DNA from: Planctomycetota bacterium
GTDB lineage: Bacteria; Planctomycetota; UBA1135; GCA-002686595
Assembly (NCBI GenBank): GCA_022447405.1
Contig: JAKVCE010000149.1
Span: 1 to 5,639, forward strand
DNA: 5,639 bases
Reading direction: 5' to 3'
Part shown: in pieces, positions 5,581 to 5,639 of the stretch
Layout: each line of letters starts with the position of its first letter
Numbering within the stretch: position 1 is the stretch's first letter
The notes under the pieces: generated by a model
The model's database searches: none
Seen by the model: the letters and a program-made list of their open reading frames with translations, nothing else
Told to the model about the DNA's origin: nothing
Made by a program: the position numbers and the translations under genes

Positions 5581-5634
5581 TTTTTCAAAGCCTATGTCCC
5601 TCGAGCTCTTGTGAGCTCAAACCCCTGGTTTCAG
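5545..5634. repeat. Cluster of short inverted repeats
   Basis: Four potential stem-loops lie in series. First, AGGCA (5545-5549) with TGCCT (5567-5571), enclosing AGCC-AGAA-GGCT (5549-5560). Second, CATAG (5576-5580) with CTATG (5592-5596). Third, GAGCTC-TTGT-GAGCTC (5603-5618). Fourth, AAACC-CCT-GGTTT (5619-5631), extendable to CT/AG after one mismatch; it competes with the third for a few bases. Each is short, but the density in 90 bp is notable. It could be a structured RNA, a repeat element or part of a mobile-element end. Confidence 0.4.
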
Positions 5635-5639
5635 AGGTG

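Larger units (their letters stand above)
5479..5639. other. Low-GC right edge, no convincing gene, several short hairpins
   Basis: 161 bp to the right edge. It holds a good Shine-Dalgarno string (AAGGAG at 5514-5519), a 15-codon ORF (5533-5580) and at least four short inverted repeats between 5545 and 5634. Plus-strand frame 3 (codons in phase with 5478) is open from inside the previous gene to the window edge, so the beginning of a further gene cannot be excluded, but I see no family motif. No classical terminator with a U-tract is visible behind the 4951-5478 gene. Confidence 0.5.

Noticed and set aside
5509..5616. 35-codon minus-strand open frame at the right edge
   Set aside because: It has no ATG, GTG or TTG start and is bounded by stops on both sides. 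It could be the remnant of a gene, but nothing supports it.
5479..5639. Integron attC site or transposon end
   Set aside because: I looked for paired RYYYAAC/GTTRRRY core sites and for a terminal inverted repeat with target duplication and found neither within the window.
1..5639. CRISPR array, tRNA or rRNA
   Set aside because: No regularly spaced direct repeats and no cloverleaf or rRNA-like sequence were seen.

Overview
The window is high-GC DNA (about 67-70% in the gene-dense left and middle parts by my sampling of lines) from a Gram-negative-type bacterium. The outer-membrane inference rests on a gene of the LPS-kinase (WaaP-like) superfamily and on exported small proteins. A Planctomycetota- or Myxococcota-like source would fit, but there is no rRNA or other marker here, so the assignment is only a guess.

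Layout: positions 1-589 hold the N-terminal 196 residues of DNA polymerase I (5'-3' exonuclease domain) on the minus strand, cut by the left edge. A 53-bp gap separates it from a divergent plus-strand series that fills the rest of the window: a WaaP-like kinase-fold protein that appears to have lost its catalytic residues (643-1530); a DUF368/PopT-family undecaprenyl-phosphate transporter (1565-2608); exodeoxyribonuclease III (2598-3389, overlapping the previous gene by 11 nt with its Shine-Dalgarno sequence inside it); a 169-bp gap with a strong inverted repeat; the peroxide-stress protein YaaA (3559-4368); and two consecutive exported NTF2/SnoaL-fold proteins (4416-4904 and 4951-5478). The last 161 bp contain no convincing gene but several short inverted repeats and a possible 15-codon ORF with a good Shine-Dalgarno sequence.

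Two themes can be inferred. PolA, exonuclease III and YaaA all deal with the consequences of oxidative DNA damage (AP-site incision, gap filling, limiting free iron). The WaaP-like protein and PopT are both envelope-related (lipid carrier recycling and LPS-type substrates). The tight PopT-xthA overlap suggests co-transcription across these themes.

GC content falls steadily to the right: about 60% in the first NTF2-like gene, about 52% in the second, and lower still in places beyond it. The right end is therefore a different kind of DNA from the left, possibly an accessory or acquired segment. I found no CRISPR array, tRNA, transposase or clear novel defence system. The best candidates for follow-up are the apparent pseudokinase, the inverted repeat ahead of yaaA, and the low-GC structured right edge.
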